Shown piece after piece: positions 8,348 through 17,611 of a stretch of 64,000 nt of DNA. This DNA is from Rhodopseudomonas palustris (GTDB taxonomy: Bacteria; Pseudomonadota; Alphaproteobacteria; Rhizobiales; Xanthobacteraceae). The position numbers and the translations under genes are program-made. Under the pieces are notes generated by a model, which saw only the letters and a list, made by a program, of their open reading frames with translations, searched no databases and had not been told where the DNA came from. The stretch covers positions 1 through 64,000 of the forward strand of contig NZ_QYYD01000026.1 of assembly GCF_003591005.1 (NCBI RefSeq), given 5' to 3'. The stretch's first letter is position 1; the number at the start of each line of letters is the position of its first letter.

Positions 8348-9370
8348 GTGGCGCGGCTGAAAGTCTGGGACATCATTTACGCCACGCGGCGGCTGCGCAC
8401 GCTGGGCGTGGTCGGCGATCTTGCCGCGGTGGTGGCCACGGCGCTGGCGCTGCTGGTGCGGCTGGTGATCGATCCGGCGCTGCCGGCCGGCTTTCCGTAT
8501 CTGACGTTCTTCCCGGCGGTGGTGCTGATCGCGTTCTTCTTCGGGCTGCGCCCCGGCATCGTCTGCGCGGTGCTGAGCGGGCTGGCGGCCTGGTACTTCT
8601 TCATCCCGCCGTTCTATTCGTTCGAGATGACGTCGCCGACCGCGATCGCGCTGGCGTTCTATCTGTTCATCGTCGCGGTCGATATAGCGCTGATCCACAT
8701 CATGCACCAGGCGGCGGCGCGGCTGCGCGAAGACGCCGAGGAGACGGCGCTCTTGTACGAGCAGCAGCGCACGATGTTCCAGGAGCTGCAGCACCGCGTC
8801 GCCAACAACATGCAGTTCGTCTCGGCGATGCTGCGGCTCTATAAGAAGCGCGCCGGCGACGATCCGGCCGCGATGCTGACGGCGCTCGACGACGCCCGGG
8901 TGCGGCTCGACACCATGTCGCGTATCCACCGCTATCTGCACGATCCGGCCAGCGTCAGCCGCCCGGTCGGCGATTTCTTTCGCGACCTGTGCGCGCAGCT
9001 GCTCGAGGCCGCGGGGGCGAAGGATGTTCGCGTCACCATCGACATGCCGCCGGTGCAATTCGATCTCACACGGCTGACGCCGCTGTCGCTGATCGCCGTC
9101 GAAGTGATCACCAACGCGCTGAAGCACGCCTTTCCGGACGGCCGCGGCTCGATCGCGCTCAGCCTCGTGCAAGCTGGCGACCGCATGGTGCTGACAATCG
9201 CCGATGACGGCCGGGGGATGAGTCCGGGCGTCCCCGGCGCGATCCCCGCCGACGGCGGCAGCCTCGGCATGAAGATCATCACCAGCCTCGCCGCCCAGCT
9301 CGGCGGCACGATCAGCTACGAGGCCGCGCACGGCACCACCGCGCGGATCGAATTCGATGCGGCCGGCTGA
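8348..9370 (+). CDS. Membrane sensor histidine kinase (DUF4118, HWE/HisKA_2 type)
   Basis: 340 residues from a GTG at 8348, where sense coding begins (VARLKVWDIIYATRR). Three or four hydrophobic segments between residues about 22 and 120 match the DUF4118 sensor region (FFPAVVLIAFFFGLRPGI, AAWYFFIPPFYSF). The dimerisation and phosphorylation helix holds FQELQHRVANNMQFVSAM; the His in LQHRVANN is the likely phosphorylation site, typical of HisKA_2/HWE kinases that act in general stress or light responses in alphaproteobacteria. The ATP-binding domain follows with EVITNALKHAFP (N box) and DDGRGM (G1). No response regulator is adjacent, so it is an orphan kinase here. The exact start is uncertain. 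Confidence 0.85.
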   Translation: MARLKVWDIIYATRRLRTLGVVGDLAAVVATALALLVRLVIDPALPAGFPYLTFFPAVVLIAFFFGLRPGIVCAVLSGLAAWYFFIPPFYSFEMTSPTAIALAFYLFIVAVDIALIHIMHQAAARLREDAEETALLYEQQRTMFQELQHRVANNMQFVSAMLRLYKKRAGDDPAAMLTALDDARVRLDTMSRIHRYLHDPASVSRPVGDFFRDLCAQLLEAAGAKDVRVTIDMPPVQFDLTRLTPLSLIAVEVITNALKHAFPDGRGSIALSLVQAGDRMVLTIADDGRGMSPGVPGAIPADGGSLGMKIITSLAAQLGGTISYEAAHGTTARIEFDAAG

Positions 9371-9418
9371 TGCGCTCGATCGATTGATCGAAGCAACGAC
9401 GCCTCCTCGAGTGCGGAG

Positions 9419-9660
9419 CCGTCATCCTGAGGTGCGCGCGCAGCGCGCCTCGAAGGATGCGGCCAAGGTGTTCGCGGCTCATCCTTCGAGGCCCGCAGCG
9501 CCGCGCACAGCGCGGCCCATCAGGCACCTCGGCGCCTGGCCGAAAATACGCCCTCTGATTTCGGGCACTGCGTCATGCCCGGCCTTGTGCCGGGCATACA
9601 CGCCTTGCCGCCGGACATGCAGAAAAGGCGTGGATGGCCGGGACAAGCCCGGCCATGACG
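9419..9660. repeat. Two different palindromic intergenic repeats
   Basis: 9419-9545 carries CATCCTGAGGTGCGCG and the complementary half ending CACCTCGGCGCC. 9571-9660 is a member of the ATGCCCGGC family: CGTCATGCCCGGCCTTGTGC at the left end and ACAAGCCCGGCCATGACG at the right, with ACGCCTT...AAGGCGT inside. Related copies lie at 47408-47522, 49703-49791 and 61739-61828. The 478-base gap 9371-9848 holds nothing else I can support. Confidence 0.8.
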
Positions 9661-9848
9661 GACTTTGCGAGCAAACTAACCGACTGCAAAATGTCGCCGA
9701 GGATTTGGCCTACGCTTTGAGGCGGGCTCTCAGGATCACGGCAGTGATTCTGCCGAATGGAGCGCGCTCTCACGCCATCGGCGTGACCCACCCCGTGCCG
9801 CCCGGCCCCGCGACGCGGCGCCGTCATGAGCCGGCGCGGGCCGCGCGC

Positions 9849-10964
9849 TCAGCGCTTTTGCACGAACACCGTGCCGGCCGAGTAGCCGGCGCCGAACGAG
9901 CAGATCAGGCCGAGGTCGCCTTGTGCGAGATCGTCCGAGGTCTTGTGGAAGGCGATGATCGAGCCGGCCGACGAGGTGTTGGCGTAATCGTCGAGGATGA
10001 TCACGTTTTCCTCCGGCGTCGGGTCGCGGCCCAGCACCTTGCGGCCGATGATCTCGTTCATGTTGATATTGGCCTGGTGCAGCCACAGCCGCTTCAGCGC
10101 GTGCGGATCGAGGCCGAGTTCGCGGGCGTGGTCGATGATCATGTCCGATACCATCGGCACCACTTCCTTGAACACTTTCCGCCCCTGCTGCACGAACAGC
10201 TTGTCGACATTGTCGCGGCCTTCCGGCGCGGCGCGGTTGAGGAAGCCGGAATTGTTGCGGATGTTGTTGGAGAACTGCGTCTTCAGTCTTGTGCCGAGAA
10301 TGTCCCAGCCGCCATCAGCGTCGTCGGCGCGCTCGACGATCGCCGCGGTGGCGACGTCGCCGAAGATGAAGTGGCTGTCGCGGTCGCGGAAGTTGAGATG
10401 GCCGGAGCAGATTTCCGGATTGACCATCAGCACCGCGTCGACCGAACCGCCGCCGACGAAATCCGCCGCGGTCTTCAGGCCGAACGTCGCCGACGAGCAG
10501 GCGACGTTCATGTCGAACGCGAAGCCGCCGAGCCCGAGCGCGTTCTGCACCTCGATCGCCATCGCCGGATAGGCGCGCTGCATGTTGGAGCAGGCGCAAA
10601 GCACCGCGCCGATCTTCTCGCGCGGCTTGCCCCAGCGCTCCAGCGCCTCTTCGGCCGCCTTGAGGGCGATCTCGGCGAGGATCGAGATCTCCTCGTTCGG
10701 CCGCTCCGGGATCACCGGGCGCATGATGGCGGGATCGATGATGCCGGGCTTGGCGACGACGTAGCGCGACTTGATGCCGGACGCCTTCTCGATGAATTCG
10801 CTCGACGACGGCGCCAGCGGCTGAATTTCGCCGGCCGCGATCGCGTCGGCATGGGCCGCGTTGAAGTTCGCCACATAGGTGTTGAACGCCTCGACCAACT
10901 CGGCGTTGGAAACGCTGTCGGGCGGGGTGTAGAGGCCGGTCGCGGCGATGACGGCAGGGCGCAC
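9849..10964 (-). CDS. Beta-ketoacyl-ACP synthase III-like protein
   Basis: 371 residues of thiolase fold. KAS III enzymes condense an acyl-CoA with malonyl-ACP. The triad is visible: Cys156 in NVACSSATFG, His296 in LHQANINMNE, and Asn329 in DYANTSSAG. The family is longer than E. coli FabH (317) because of an N-terminal insertion around residues 30-60 and another after NNIRNNSGFLNRAAPEG. This long form is common as a second synthase in Gram-negative bacteria and may prefer non-acetyl starters. It is monocistronic and divergent from the cupin gene, with 295 bases between them in which I see no certain promoter. Confidence 0.9.
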   Translation of the reverse strand: MRPAVIAATGLYTPPDSVSNAELVEAFNTYVANFNAAHADAIAAGEIQPLAPSSSEFIEKASGIKSRYVVAKPGIIDPAIMRPVIPERPNEEISILAEIALKAAEEALERWGKPREKIGAVLCACSNMQRAYPAMAIEVQNALGLGGFAFDMNVACSSATFGLKTAADFVGGGSVDAVLMVNPEICSGHLNFRDRDSHFIFGDVATAAIVERADDADGGWDILGTRLKTQFSNNIRNNSGFLNRAAPEGRDNVDKLFVQQGRKVFKEVVPMVSDMIIDHARELGLDPHALKRLWLHQANINMNEIIGRKVLGRDPTPEENVIILDDYANTSSAGSIIAFHKTSDDLAQGDLGLICSFGAGYSAGTVFVQKR

Positions 10965-11259
10965 GGAAAACTCCGGTCACGATGGCTGAGTGAGGACCGC
11001 CGGTCCAGAGCACTCCGTACGCGCCCCGCCGGGATCCGACGCCGAACGGCCGCCGTCTTCTTTGACGCCGGACAAAAGGCGGGAGCGGCCGGATCGTCCG
11101 TTGGTCGAGCGCAGCCGCCGGGCAGAACGCGCAGGCGTTTCGGCCGGCGCGGGCCGTTGCGGTATGAAACGGGCTGCGGCGAAACACAAGCCAATTGCCT
11201 TGATAACAGGCGTCAAATTGCGCTGCACTGCGGGGCAGCCGGATTGAGGAGGGTGGTCG

Positions 11260-11664
11260 ATGCAGACCGGTGATCTGTTGCAGCCGCTGCCGCCCGCCGG
11301 CCCGGACGAAGCGCTCGACACGCTGCTGGCGCGCGGCGGCGTCCGCATCGAGCGCATCGTCTCGTTCGGGCAATCGAGCCCCGACGGCTTCTGGTACGAC
11401 CAGGCCGAGGACGAGTTCGTCGTGCTGTTGTCCGGCTCGGCGATCCTGCGGTTCGACGACGGACGCGAGGTGGCGCTGGTGCCCGGCGTCTGGGTCGATC
11501 TCCCGGCGCACTGCCGCCACCGCGTCGAGGCCACGGCGGACGGCGTGCCGACGGTCTGGCTGGCGGTGTTCTGGCCGAGCCAGACGGCGGCTGCAGCGTC
11601 CGACGCGGGGCCGGAACGATCACTTGCGTCGTCGATTAGGCCCGCAGGCGGGGGCGCCGCATAG
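11260..11664 (+). CDS. Cupin-domain protein
   Basis: 134 residues. The single cupin barrel spans residues about 35-105, with the first motif in FWYDQAEDEFVVLLSGSAILRF (split as FWYDQAEDEF and VVLLSGSAILRF) and the second around LPAHCRHRVEA, which offers two His for metal. These small cupins are often annotated as phosphoribosylaminoimidazole-like or sugar-isomerase-like, but no substrate can be assigned. A strong ribosome site (GGAGGGTGG) precedes the ATG. The C-terminal 25 residues are low complexity. It is 20 bases before the DJ-1 family gene and probably co-transcribed. Confidence 0.85.
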   Translation: MQTGDLLQPLPPAGPDEALDTLLARGGVRIERIVSFGQSSPDGFWYDQAEDEFVVLLSGSAILRFDDGREVALVPGVWVDLPAHCRHRVEATADGVPTVWLAVFWPSQTAAAASDAGPERSLASSIRPAGGGAA

Positions 11665-11684
11665 CAAAACACGGAGATACAGCC

Positions 11685-12248
11685 ATGGCCAATCCGCTCG
11701 ATGGCAAGCGCGTCCTCATTCTCGCCACCCACGGCTTCGAGCAGTCGGAACTCGAAGTGCCGCGTGATCGTCTGAAAGCCGCCGGCGCGCAGGTCGATAT
11801 CGTGTCGCCCGAGCAGGGCGAGATCAAAGGCTGGGACCTCAAGGATTGGGGCCGCCCGGTCAAGGTCGACAAGCAGCTCGGCTCGGTCAAAGCCGAGGAT
11901 TACGACGCGATCGTGCTGCCGGGCGGGCAGATCAACCCGGATTTGCTGCGCGTCAACCCGGACGCGCTGAAGCTGATCAAGTCGTTCTACGACGCCGGCA
12001 AGACCGTCGCGGCGGTGTGCCACGCGCCGTGGCTGCTGATCGACACCGGCATCGCCAAGGGCCGCAAGATGACGTCGTACAACTCGATCAAGCAGGACGT
12101 GATCAACGCCGGCGCCAAGTGGGAAGATTCCGCGGTGGTCACCGACCAGGGCGTCATCACCTCGCGCAACCCCGGCGACCTCGAGGCGTTCTCGGCCAAG
12201 ATCATCGAGGAGATCCGCGAAGGCAAACACCAGCGCAAGGCCGCCTGA
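11685..12248 (+). CDS. DJ-1/PfpI family protein (YhbO/PfpI type)
   Basis: 187 residues, the normal size. The nucleophile elbow AVCHAPWLL places Cys112 followed by His113, and THGFEQSELEVP near the N terminus supplies the conserved Glu. Members have been described as cysteine proteases, chaperones and glyoxalase/deglycase-type repair enzymes; the sequence cannot tell which applies. The ATG follows ACGGAGATACAGCC. Its position just after a cupin suggests a small stress-related operon, but this is only context. Confidence 0.92.
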   Translation: MANPLDGKRVLILATHGFEQSELEVPRDRLKAAGAQVDIVSPEQGEIKGWDLKDWGRPVKVDKQLGSVKAEDYDAIVLPGGQINPDLLRVNPDALKLIKSFYDAGKTVAAVCHAPWLLIDTGIAKGRKMTSYNSIKQDVINAGAKWEDSAVVTDQGVITSRNPGDLEAFSAKIIEEIREGKHQRKAA

Positions 12249-12284
12249 GGAGGTTGTTCGTTGGCGGCGTCAGCGCCACATCAC

Positions 12285-12410
12285 GACCGTCATCCCCCGC
12301 GCATGCGGGGGATCCAGTTTGGCAGAGGGCAGGTTGTTGAACGAAGCGCACACCACAAGCACTTTGGAATACTGGATCGCCCGGACAAGCCGGGCGACGA
12401 CGTGGTGTGC
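12285..12410. repeat. Palindromic intergenic repeat
   Basis: The left half has GTCATCCCCCGCGCATGCGG and the right half ends CGGACAAGCCGGGCGACGACG, with GGATCCAG/CTGGATC complementary inner segments. It fills most of the gap between the DJ-1 gene and the frameshifted membrane gene. Confidence 0.65.
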
Positions 12411-12441
12411 TGAATGCGACGCGCCGTGCTAACCGGGCGCC

Positions 12442-12794
12442 TCAGCCCCGCAGCCGGCGCCGTCGCAGCTGCGCCGCGCTCTCGACCCGCACTGGGATCG
12501 GCTGCGCGCCGGCGATGAGATCGAGCGGCAGGCGCCTGCCGCGATCGCTGCCGGCGTCAGCGCTCATCGCCATCAGGGCGGAGCCCATCGCGGCACTGCC
12601 GAACGTGATGACGAAGCCGAACAGCAGCAGCCCGAAAGCGGTACCGGGCGACGCGTCCGCGAGGATCAGCTCGCGCAGATGCCCGGGATTGACCCACATC
12701 AGCCCGCCAAGCAGCAATGCGGCCAGGCGAACGCCGGCAGCGAGGTTGATGCGAGAAGCCGGAACAGCGGCTGCCGCAGAAGCGTCCAGGACAT
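12442..12794 (-). pseudogene. Small membrane protein gene, apparently frameshifted
   Basis: The ATG at 12794 follows TGAGGACCGCATC and opens MSWTLLRQPLFRLLA, then hits a stop at about 12700. A second frame takes over smoothly near 12750 (SRINLAAGVRLAALLLGG) and continues with two hydrophobic stretches (GTAFGLLLFGFVITFGSAAM) to a stop at 12442. Joined, they give a protein of about 116 residues. The second frame alone has no ATG before the membrane segments, only a TTG at 12717. I infer a single-base indel, either a real mutation or a sequencing error. Function unknown. Confidence 0.5.
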
Positions 12795-13018
12795 GATGCG
12801 GTCCTCATTGCTGGACAGGCTGAAGGTCGGCTCATCAGCGGGCCTGTCGTTCATCCGCTGATCATCGGGTCGCCGTCATACTGGAGTTTCGCAGATATGG
12901 GATTCGGCGGCCGATCTCGCAACCGCGCTGCGGAAATGCTAGATTCGCCGCATTGTCATAGCAATCCCGCATCCTTAGGCATCCTGAACAATCCCTTCCC
13001 CCTGGAGAACAGCGTCAG

Positions 13019-13834
13019 ATGGTCAATTTGCGTCCCGCTCTCGCAACCTGCGCCGCCGTCCTAGCGCTGCTCGCCGCCGCGCCCGCGCAGGCCGCGCGTT
13101 GCGGAGGTGATTTCAACACCTTCATCTCCAGCATGTCGGCCGAAGCCTCGCAGGCGGGAATTTCGCAGGACGTCATCGCTCAGGCGCTTGGCGGTGTTTC
13201 GCCGGATCCGGCGGTGCTGGCGTTCGATCGCCGTCAGCGCGGCACATTCAACAAGACGTTTGAGCAATATGTCTCGACCCGCGTCGGCGCCGGCCGGGTC
13301 AGGACCGGCAAGGCCATGATGCTGCGCCACGCTTCGCTGCTGTCGCGGATCGAGCAGCGCTTCGGTGTGCCGCCGCAAATTCTGGTGGCGATCTGGGGGC
13401 TGGAGTCGGATTTCGGCAAGGGCGACATGGGCAAGCTGCCGGTGTTCCGCGTGCTCGCCACCATGGCGCACGACTGCCGCCGCACCGAGCTGTTCCAGGG
13501 TGAACTGCTCGCGGCGCTGAAGATCGTGCAGCGCGGCGACCTGCCGCTGCGCGACATGGTCGGCGCCTACGCGGGCGAACTCGGCCAGACCCAGTTCCTG
13601 CCGTCGTCCTACATCAAATACGGCGTCGATTTCGACGGCAACGGCCACGTCGATTTGCGCCACAGCGTGCCCGACGTGCTGGCCTCGACGGCTAATCTGC
13701 TGAAGACCAACGGCTGGCGCGCCGGCGGCTCCTACGAGGAGGGCACGTCGAACTTCGAGGCGATGCGCGAGTGGAATCGTGCGCTGGTGTATCGCAAGAC
13801 GATCGCATACTTCGCCGATCAGCTCGCGCAGTAG
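13019..13834 (+). CDS. Lytic murein transglycosylase, MltB/SltB type
   Basis: 271 residues with a signal peptide cut after APAQA (about residue 25). The enzyme cleaves peptidoglycan between MurNAc and GlcNAc with formation of 1,6-anhydroMurNAc in the periplasm. The catalytic Glu129 lies in IWGLESDFGKG, and family motifs AGELGQTQFLPSSY and VDFDGNGHVDL follow. There is no C-terminal peptidoglycan-binding domain, so this is the short TIGR02283-like form. Immediately downstream and convergent are flgD and fliK; a role in making room for the flagellum is possible but not shown. The ATG follows CTGGAGAACAGCGTCAG. Confidence 0.92.
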   Translation: MVNLRPALATCAAVLALLAAAPAQAARCGGDFNTFISSMSAEASQAGISQDVIAQALGGVSPDPAVLAFDRRQRGTFNKTFEQYVSTRVGAGRVRTGKAMMLRHASLLSRIEQRFGVPPQILVAIWGLESDFGKGDMGKLPVFRVLATMAHDCRRTELFQGELLAALKIVQRGDLPLRDMVGAYAGELGQTQFLPSSYIKYGVDFDGNGHVDLRHSVPDVLASTANLLKTNGWRAGGSYEEGTSNFEAMREWNRALVYRKTIAYFADQLAQ

Positions 13835-13849
13835 GCAGCGGGATTTGCC

Positions 13850-13870
13850 GCGCCGGCCGACCGCCGGCGC
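13850..13870. terminator. Hairpin between convergent genes
   Basis: GCGCCGGC-CGACC-GCCGGCGC, an eight-base perfect stem with a five-base loop placed between the convergent transglycosylase and flgD genes. It lacks a strong T run but could serve both directions. Confidence 0.45.
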
Positions 13871-13877
13871 AGGCGAA

Positions 13878-14573
13878 CTACTTGGCTGCCTGCACTACCT
13901 TCTTGATCTGATCGAGCGTGAAGGTCTGGCTGCCGATCGACAGCAGCGGCGGCGATTTCGTCAGATCGACGGAGTTGATGGTGCCCTGGATCTGGGTCGA
14001 CACCGTCGCGCTCTGGCCGGCCGCGTCGGTCGCGCTGACCGACAGCGTGTAGTCTCCTTCCGGCCACACCGTGCCGTCATTGCCGCGCCCGTCCCAGGTG
14101 AAGCCCTGGTTGGCGCCGGCATTGAGGGTGAACTTGCCGGTGTAGACCGTCTGTCCGGTCGAGCTTTGGATCGACACCTGGGCGCTCACCGGCTTGTCGG
14201 TCGACAGCGACCACCCGGCGGTCTTGCCGTCGAAATGCGATTTGCTCCCGTCGACCACCGCATTGGCCCCGACAAAATTGATCGCCTCGGACGCCTGCGC
14301 GGTCGTCTGCAGCTTCAGCAGCGAGGCCAGCGTCTCGTTGCCCTTGAGCTGTTGTTCGACGCCGGCGAATTGCACCAGCTGCTGGGTGAACTGATTGGTG
14401 TCGAGCGGATCCATCGGATTCTGGTTCTTGAGCTGCGTGGTGAGCAGCGTCAGGAACGTCTGGAAATTGTCCGCGATCCCCGGCGAGGAGCCCGACGAAC
14501 CGCTGCTGGTCGACGTATAGTTCGCGTTTGGCGACGAGACCGGCGGGGCAGCGGTGGTTGAATCGACCGACAT
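13878..14573 (-). CDS. flgD: Flagellar hook-capping protein FlgD
   Basis: 231 residues. FlgD caps the growing hook while FlgE polymerises. The conserved N-terminal block is present: FQTFLTLLTTQLKNQNPMDP, then NQFTQQLVQFAGVEQQLK. The C-terminal half is the FlgD Ig/tudor region with FTWDGRGNDG. The ATG at 14573 follows GAGGAGTTCGCC; a longer frame reaches 14615 but overlaps fliK. Only 10 bases separate it from the fliK stop, so the two form a hook-assembly operon. Confidence 0.94.
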   Translation of the reverse strand: MSVDSTTAAPPVSSPNANYTSTSSGSSGSSPGIADNFQTFLTLLTTQLKNQNPMDPLDTNQFTQQLVQFAGVEQQLKGNETLASLLKLQTTAQASEAINFVGANAVVDGSKSHFDGKTAGWSLSTDKPVSAQVSIQSSTGQTVYTGKFTLNAGANQGFTWDGRGNDGTVWPEGDYTLSVSATDAAGQSATVSTQIQGTINSVDLTKSPPLLSIGSQTFTLDQIKKVVQAAK

Positions 14574-14583
14574 GGCGAACTCC

Positions 14584-16074
14584 TCAAATCTTGATGTCGA
14601 CGCCGCCGCTCGCACTGAGCATGCGGCCGTAGCTGCGTCCCGCGGCGACCGCCGGCGGCAGCTCCTCGTCCCGGATCACGAGCCGCTGCGCGTGGCGGCC
14701 ATTGTCCTGGGATTGTCCCTGCTGACCCGATGACGACTGATCGCGCAGGCTGAACTGCAGGCCGCTGTCGCCGGTCTTCAGCCCGGCATTGTCGAGCGCC
14801 CGCTGCAGCTGCGTCTGGTCCTGCCGCAGCATCGCCAGCGTCTCCGGCTTCTCGACTGTAAGATGCGACGTGACCTGGCCGTGGCGGTCGACCTCGATGC
14901 GCACATCGATGCGGCCGAGTTCGGCAGGATCCAGCCGGATATCGAACCGGCTGGCGCCGGCATTGGCCCGCGCTGCGATCGTAACCGCGAGATCCTGCAC
15001 CGGCACGGGCACATTGGTCGCAAGTGCGGCGGTGAGCTGCGGCGCCGTGGCGGTCTGCTGGGTGAGGGTGGAGGCCTGCGGCAAATGAGCGGTCTGGACT
15101 TGCAGCTGCTGCGTGGCTGGGTCCAGAGCCGGCTGCGCTGGCGCATCGGCATGATGCGAATGCGCAGCGGGCTTTGACTGCGCGTCGACCTGGTCGATCG
15201 CGCGGTCGGTCGTTGCGGTCGGGGAGGCCGGATTGTTTTGAGAGTTCGCAGCGTCAGTATGCGGCTGGCCATGCGCTGCTGCGGGAGCGGCAGCTTCCGT
15301 GCTCGCGGGCGGAGTCGGGGGCGCGGCCGGACTTGCGCCGTGCGTTGCCTCTATCTTCGTGCCGCTGCCTGGTTCGGCGGCCAGCATTGCCAGCCGGGAA
15401 TCGGCGGCACCGCCGGTGGTCGCCGCGGTGCCTGCGACCGTACCGGTCTCGGCCGGCTGCGCCGCTGCGGCGAGATCTGCGATGGTTCCCTGTGCTTTTA
15501 GGGAGGCGGCTGCGGCGATGGTCAGCGGGCCGTGGCCGGCGGCTGTGTCGGTGGCCGTGCCGATCGAAGCTCCCGTCGGGCCGGCTGGCGTCGTCGTCGC
15601 GATGGAGACGATAACGGTTGGAATGATAGCCGGGGTCGCGGCGGCATTGGCGTCGGCCTGCTGAGCCGGGTCGGCTGTCCTGGTGTCCGTGCTGTTCGCG
15701 TCGTCGCCGGCTTTGACGCCGTCCGCCGGCTTGTTGTCATCGCTCTGAGCGACTTTGCCGTAGTTGGCCGCCTTCGGCGCTGTCGACTCGCTTTGCTGCG
15801 CGGCGTTCTGGGCCGGCTGAGCAGAAGATCCGTCGTTGCTGCGATCCCGTGAGCGGCTTTGGTTGGCAGGATCACTGCGGCCAGGATGGGCCGCCGTATC
15901 GTTCGCCCCCTTCGTGGAGCGGGCGTTCGGCATCGGAACCGGTGGGGCGGCCGCCTCGGTATTGCTGTCGACCAACGACGCAAAGCTGTCGGAGGTCGCG
16001 CGGTCCTGCCGGGCGGCAGGACGTTGCACCGGGGGCGGCGCGGCCGAAGCGATGTCCGAGGAAGCATTCAACAT
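14584..16074 (-). CDS. fliK: Flagellar hook-length control protein FliK
   Basis: 496 residues. The first 330 residues are Ala/Pro/Thr/Gln-rich low complexity, as is normal for the ruler part of FliK. The C-terminal domain that switches export specificity (about 360-450) is recognisable: RFDIRLDPAELGRIDVRIEV, HGQVTSHLTVEKPETL, then LKTGDSGLQFSLRD. It is followed directly by flgD. The long repetitive N terminus makes large shadow frames on the other strand. The start at 16074 (MLNASSDIAS) is the first good ATG. Confidence 0.92.
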   Translation of the reverse strand: MLNASSDIASAAPPPVQRPAARQDRATSDSFASLVDSNTEAAAPPVPMPNARSTKGANDTAAHPGRSDPANQSRSRDRSNDGSSAQPAQNAAQQSESTAPKAANYGKVAQSDDNKPADGVKAGDDANSTDTRTADPAQQADANAAATPAIIPTVIVSIATTTPAGPTGASIGTATDTAAGHGPLTIAAAASLKAQGTIADLAAAAQPAETGTVAGTAATTGGAADSRLAMLAAEPGSGTKIEATHGASPAAPPTPPASTEAAAPAAAHGQPHTDAANSQNNPASPTATTDRAIDQVDAQSKPAAHSHHADAPAQPALDPATQQLQVQTAHLPQASTLTQQTATAPQLTAALATNVPVPVQDLAVTIAARANAGASRFDIRLDPAELGRIDVRIEVDRHGQVTSHLTVEKPETLAMLRQDQTQLQRALDNAGLKTGDSGLQFSLRDQSSSGQQGQSQDNGRHAQRLVIRDEELPPAVAAGRSYGRMLSASGGVDIKI

Positions 16075-16387
16075 GGGTGTGCTCTAACACTGTTCCAAGC
16101 GCTTTGAGCAAGGAGTGGGCCAGCTCTCAACCTTTATGAAGCGACGAGATTTCAGATACATAAGTTCAGAGAGGCGGCCGCTCACGGTCGCTGCACCGCG
16201 CCGTTTCTGCCCGCCCGGCAAGAATTGCCCCCGGGGCCGATGGCGAAACGCCCGGCCGGCGCATTGCGCCTCCGGAAGGCCGACTATATTAAAGACCGGC
16301 ACCATCGAAGTTTGCGGACATCCGGTTTGCCACCTCCGGAACAGGCGGAAGGATTGGTCGCCGCGGCTCTCCGCGCGACTGCAGCTT
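16075..16387. other. Divergent intergenic region between fliK and mnmA
   Basis: About 313 bases with the promoters of two divergent genes. The stretch near 16130-16180 (ACCTTTATGAAGCG to CATAAGTTC) is distinctly less GC-rich and is the likeliest promoter area. I could not assign a -35/-10 pair or a sigma-28 site with confidence, and there is no gene in it. Confidence 0.4.
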
Positions 16388-17593
16388 ATGACTCACAGTA
16401 TGCTCAACAGCCTGGATCTGGAAGGCCGCCCCCAGGATACCCGCGTGGTGGTGGCGATGTCGGGCGGGGTCGATTCGTCCGCGACTGCGGCGCTGCTCAA
16501 GTCGCAGGGCTATGACGTGGTCGGCATTACGCTGCAGCTCTACGACCACGGCGCCGCGATGCATCGTAAGGGCGCCTGCTGCGCCGGCCAGGACATCCAC
16601 GACGCCCGCATGGTGGCCGAGCGCATCGGCATTCCGCACTACGTGCTCGATTACGAAAGCAAGTTTCGCGAGTCGGTGATCGACAGCTTTGCCGACAGCT
16701 ACGCTTCCGGCGAAACGCCGGTGCCGTGCATCGAGTGCAATCGCTCGGTCAAGTTCCGCGACCTGCTCGCCACTGCGCGCGAACTCGGCGCCTCGGCGCT
16801 CGCCACCGGTCATTATGTCTCGTCACGTCGCCTGCCGGATGGATCGCGTGCGCTGATCTGCGCCGCCGACCGCGATCGCGACCAGAGCTACTTCCTGTTC
16901 GCCACCACGCGCGAGCAGCTCGACTTCCTGCGCTTCCCGCTCGGTGACATGACCAAGCCGCAGACCCGCGAGCTGGCGCGGCAGTTCGGTCTGTCGGTCG
17001 CCGATAAGCACGACAGCCAGGACATCTGCTTCGTGCCGACCGGGCGCTACACCGATATCGTCGAGCGGCTGAAGCCGAACGCGATGGAGCCGGGCGATAT
17101 CGTCGACCTCAACGGCCGCGTGCTCGGCAGCCATCCCGGCATCGTGCATTTCACCGTTGGCCAGCGCCGCGGTCTCGGCATCGCGTCGCGCGCGCCGTTG
17201 TATGTGCTGCGGCTCGACGCCGCGACGCGGCGCATCGTGGTCGGCCCGCGCGAGGCGCTGCGGATGGAGCGGATCGTGCTGCGCGACGTCAACTGGATTG
17301 GCGATGGTGCGCTGGATCAGGCGGTCGGCGGCGGCCTCGAATTGTTCGTGCGCGTGCGCTCGACCCGCGCGCCGCAGCCGGCCTGGCTGCGCGCCGTCGG
17401 TGACGGCTACGAGGTCGAACTGGTTGCCGGCGAGGAAGGCGTCTCGCCCGGCCAGGCCTGCGTGTTTTACGACGCAGCCGAAGGTCAGGCGCGCGTGCTT
17501 GGTGGCGGTTTCATCAAGAGCGCCGCTCCGCGTGCGATCGGGGATACGCGCGAGGCGTTGGCCTCGCCGGCTTTGGCCGCGATGCGCGGTTAG
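16388..17593 (+). CDS. mnmA: tRNA-specific 2-thiouridylase MnmA
   Basis: 401 residues. MnmA thiolates U34 of tRNAs for Lys, Glu and Gln. The PP-loop SGGVDSS lies near residue 25, the first catalytic Cys region is [15 protein letters not shown] and the second Cys lies in [10 protein letters not shown]. The central [12 protein letters not shown] and [13 protein letters not shown] segments and C-terminal beta-barrel are complete. The start could be 16388 ([10 protein letters not shown]) or 16400 ([11 protein letters not shown]); known relatives begin at the latter. It is 18 bases before a methyltransferase gene and likely shares its transcript. Confidence 0.95.
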   Translation: MTHSMLNSLDLEGRPQDTRVVVAMSGGVDSSATAALLKSQGYDVVGITLQLYDHGAAMHRKGACCAGQDIHDARMVAERIGIPHYVLDYESKFRESVIDSFADSYASGETPVPCIECNRSVKFRDLLATARELGASALATGHYVSSRRLPDGSRALICAADRDRDQSYFLFATTREQLDFLRFPLGDMTKPQTRELARQFGLSVADKHDSQDICFVPTGRYTDIVERLKPNAMEPGDIVDLNGRVLGSHPGIVHFTVGQRRGLGIASRAPLYVLRLDAATRRIVVGPREALRMERIVLRDVNWIGDGALDQAVGGGLELFVRVRSTRAPQPAWLRAVGDGYEVELVAGEEGVSPGQACVFYDAAEGQARVLGGGFIKSAAPRAIGDTREALASPALAAMRG

Positions 17594-17611
17594 GAAATTT
17601 CGGGGCAGGGT

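Noticed and set aside
7841-9331. A 496-codon open frame on the minus strand opposite the sensor kinase
   Set aside because: It mirrors the GC-rich kinase gene, its translation is Arg/Asp/His-rich without motifs, and the + strand frame has clear kinase domains.
9357-11273. A 638-codon + strand frame across the KAS III-like gene
   Set aside because: It runs through repeats and antisense of a gene with an intact catalytic triad; the translation has no domain character.
13878-16074. A larger flagellar cluster
   Set aside because: Only flgD and fliK are present; the neighbouring genes are unrelated, so no wider flagellar locus can be claimed in this window.
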